A stretch of DNA of 64,000 nt from Moringa oleifera. Taxonomy: Eukaryota; Streptophyta; Magnoliopsida; Brassicales; Moringaceae. The position numbers were made by a program, and so were the translations under genes. Positions 62,453-64,000 of the stretch are shown here, piece after piece; the stretch's first letter is position 1; every line of letters begins with the position of its first letter. The notes beneath the pieces were generated by a model that did no database searches, had not been told where the DNA came from, and saw only the letters and a list, made by a program, of their open reading frames with translations. The stretch covers positions 2,976,001-3,040,000 of the forward strand of contig JAJFZO010000407.1 in the NCBI GenBank assembly GCA_021397835.1. The letters are read 5' to 3'.

Positions 62453-64000
62453 ATGGGTAGGAAAGGGAAATGGTTTTCTAGTGTAAAGAAAGCTCTAACG
62501 CCAGAATCCAAGAAGAAGAAAGAGCAGGTCTGCAAAATTCCATTTTTTATTTCAGTTGCTGGATTATATTACGTGGAAATTTTATATCTTTTGAGGGGTT
62601 TAATATTTCAAGACACTTGTTTCCAGAAATCAAAGGACAAATGGGTTGGGAAGGAAAAGGATTTAGGTTCCCATTCCTCCTCTTTAGAGATTGTTACTGG
62701 ACCTCCTCCTCCTCCACCACCAGAGGAGGTGAAATTAGTTGAAGTGGATAATGGACAGAGTAAGCATGCTTACTCTGCCCCAGTTGCCACTGCTGCAGCC
62801 GCAGAGGTTGCAGTTGCTGCTGTTCAGCCCCCTGCTGAGATTGTACAACGTACTACAGTTTCTCGATTTGTTGGAAAATCAAGGGAGGAAGTGGCAGCCA
62901 TCAGGATTCAAACAGCATTTCGGGGATACCTGGTATTCTTTATTTATTTAATTGGCAGGCTGTTTAATTTACTGGATCTCATTTCCCTATAGAATTGCAA
63001 TATTTCAATAGCCAATGCAATGCCATCTTGAAGGCCTAAGATTATCCAACACCAAAATCCTTGTATTCTTGGTTTCCATTATCCTTAATTGTTTTAGAGT
63101 TGGTGTGCCCTGTCATAATGGTGTTAGTGATGTATTTTCGAAGTTCAAAATCCCTTTCATTTGGGAAGAAAAAATTACTTTTACCTTAAAATATGAGAAT
63201 CAAGTGTTACGTGATTTCTTGTTTTCAGGCAAGAAGAGCATTAAGGGCTCTACGTGGGCTGGTCAGACTTAAATCACTGATGGAAGGGTCTGTTGTTAAA
63301 CGACAAGCAGCAACTACCCTCAAATGCATGCAGACTCTATCCCGGGTGCAGTCACAAATTCGATCAAGGAGGATTAGGATGTTGGAAGAGAATCAGGCTC
63401 TACAGATACAACTCCTACAGAAACATGCAAAAGAGCTTGCTGACCTGCGGGTCTCTCTTTTACCCCTTTTATAATGATATCTCTAACTTTATTGAGCTGT
63501 TCAGCTGGAATCTGTGTCATTGTTTTCTTAACTGCAGTTGGTAGTGTGATTACATTAGTATTGAAAAACATAGGTCCTCTTGGAGTCTAAATATGTGGCT
63601 GATGGATTTATGTTTGTCTTAATCCAAGAGAATCCATTTTATAAGTCAAGAAGAATTTATCAATCTTCTCTCCAGACAGAGGCAAATCCTTCATGGGATT
63701 ATCATATAGATTTCTATAATGCAGTTCAGATTCATTGCTAATTTTCAACTGTTATTAAAACCTTTAATCTTCGCATGTAGTAGCTGACATTAGCTGACTT
63801 CTTCTGTGGAGAAAACCTGTTATGATAGTTTTGAATTCTTTCCTTTCTTGCTGAACGTGACTGTCTGAATGTTTAAACAGAGTGGAGAGGAATGGGATGA
63901 CAGCATACAGTCAAAGGAACAAGTAGAAGCAAACCTACTGAGCAAGCATGAGGCAGCAATGAGAAGAGAACGGGCACTGGCTTATGCATTTACTCATCAG
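62453..64000 (+). CDS. IQD: IQ67-domain (IQD1/IQD2-like) calmodulin-binding protein, 3' truncated by window
   Basis: Exons 62453-62527, 62627-62932, 63229-63450 and 63881 to the window end give 241 residues so far, still open. The head MGRKGKWFSSVKKALTPESK and RFVGKSREEVAAIRIQTAFR are IQD signatures. The IQ67 domain starts in exon 2 and is split by the invariant phase-0 intron after GYL, continuing ARRALRALRGLVRLKSLMEG with its overlapping IQ, 1-5-10 and 1-8-14 calmodulin-binding motifs. The fourth exon begins SGEEWDDSIQSKEQVEANLL and ends at RERALAYAFTHQ, conserved in IQD1-3. These are nuclear and microtubule-associated scaffolds linking calmodulin to kinesin-light-chain-related proteins. 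The ATG at 62453 is chosen because the family head starts there. Confidence 0.95.

Overview
The window is nuclear DNA from a flowering plant, almost certainly a eudicot and probably a rosid. Genes carry many short GT-AG introns and belong to plant-specific families: lectin receptor kinase, S1FA, POLAR, IRX9, IQD and PLS-class PPR. They are separated by long AT-rich stretches full of A/T runs and microsatellites. The species cannot be named from the sequence alone. There is no operon-like structure, plasmid, virus or CRISPR array.

Layout. (1) 0.2-2.3 kb, + strand: intronless L-type lectin receptor kinase of clade VIII. (2) 5.0-6.8 kb, +: two-exon S1FA gene. (3) 7.9-10.2 kb, -: three-exon PLAC8 / cell-number-regulator-8 type gene. 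(4) 11.65-12.25 kb, -: a three-exon gene for a small secreted peptide precursor that ordinary ORF listings miss. (5) 12.3-19.2 kb: gene-poor, AT-rich. (6) 19.2-20.2 kb, -: intronless protamine-P1-family protein. (7) 21.9-25.4 kb, -: four-exon POLAR-like gene. (8) 25.5-31.5 kb: an AT desert, then a quieter zone holding a 5'-truncated LINE with target-site duplication. (9) 31.6-32.4 kb, -: LPP-gamma lipid phosphatase, with a likely 3'-UTR intron. (10) 34.9-39.9 kb, +: eleven-exon importin alpha-9. (11) 42.3-47.5 kb, +: twelve-exon DEAD-box helicase of the RH57 type. (12) 49.7-52.0 kb, -: single-exon PPR protein. (13) 55.4-58.3 kb, +: IRX9, a GT43 xylan synthesis protein. (14) 62.45 kb to the window end, +: start of an IQD calmodulin-binding scaffold gene, cut by the window edge.

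The genes do not form one pathway. What joins them is ancestral linkage. From memory, their Arabidopsis relatives lie in four blocks: At2g37090-37120 (IRX9, protamine P1, PLAC8, S1FA), At3g53360-53380 (PPR, S1FA, LecRK-VIII.1), At5g03040-03140 (IQD2, IMPA9, LPP-gamma, LecRK-VIII.2) and At3g09710-09720 (IQD1, RH57). The window therefore looks like an undivided ancestral segment whose copies lost different genes after duplication in the Brassicaceae line.

The item most worth following up is the small secreted peptide gene at 11.65-12.25 kb. It has a signal peptide, an acidic region with an Asp-Tyr-x-x-Pro motif like that of sulfated plant peptide hormones, and three exons that join in frame. 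All exon coordinates were assigned by hand from GT/AG sites and family resemblance. No alignment or RNA evidence was available.
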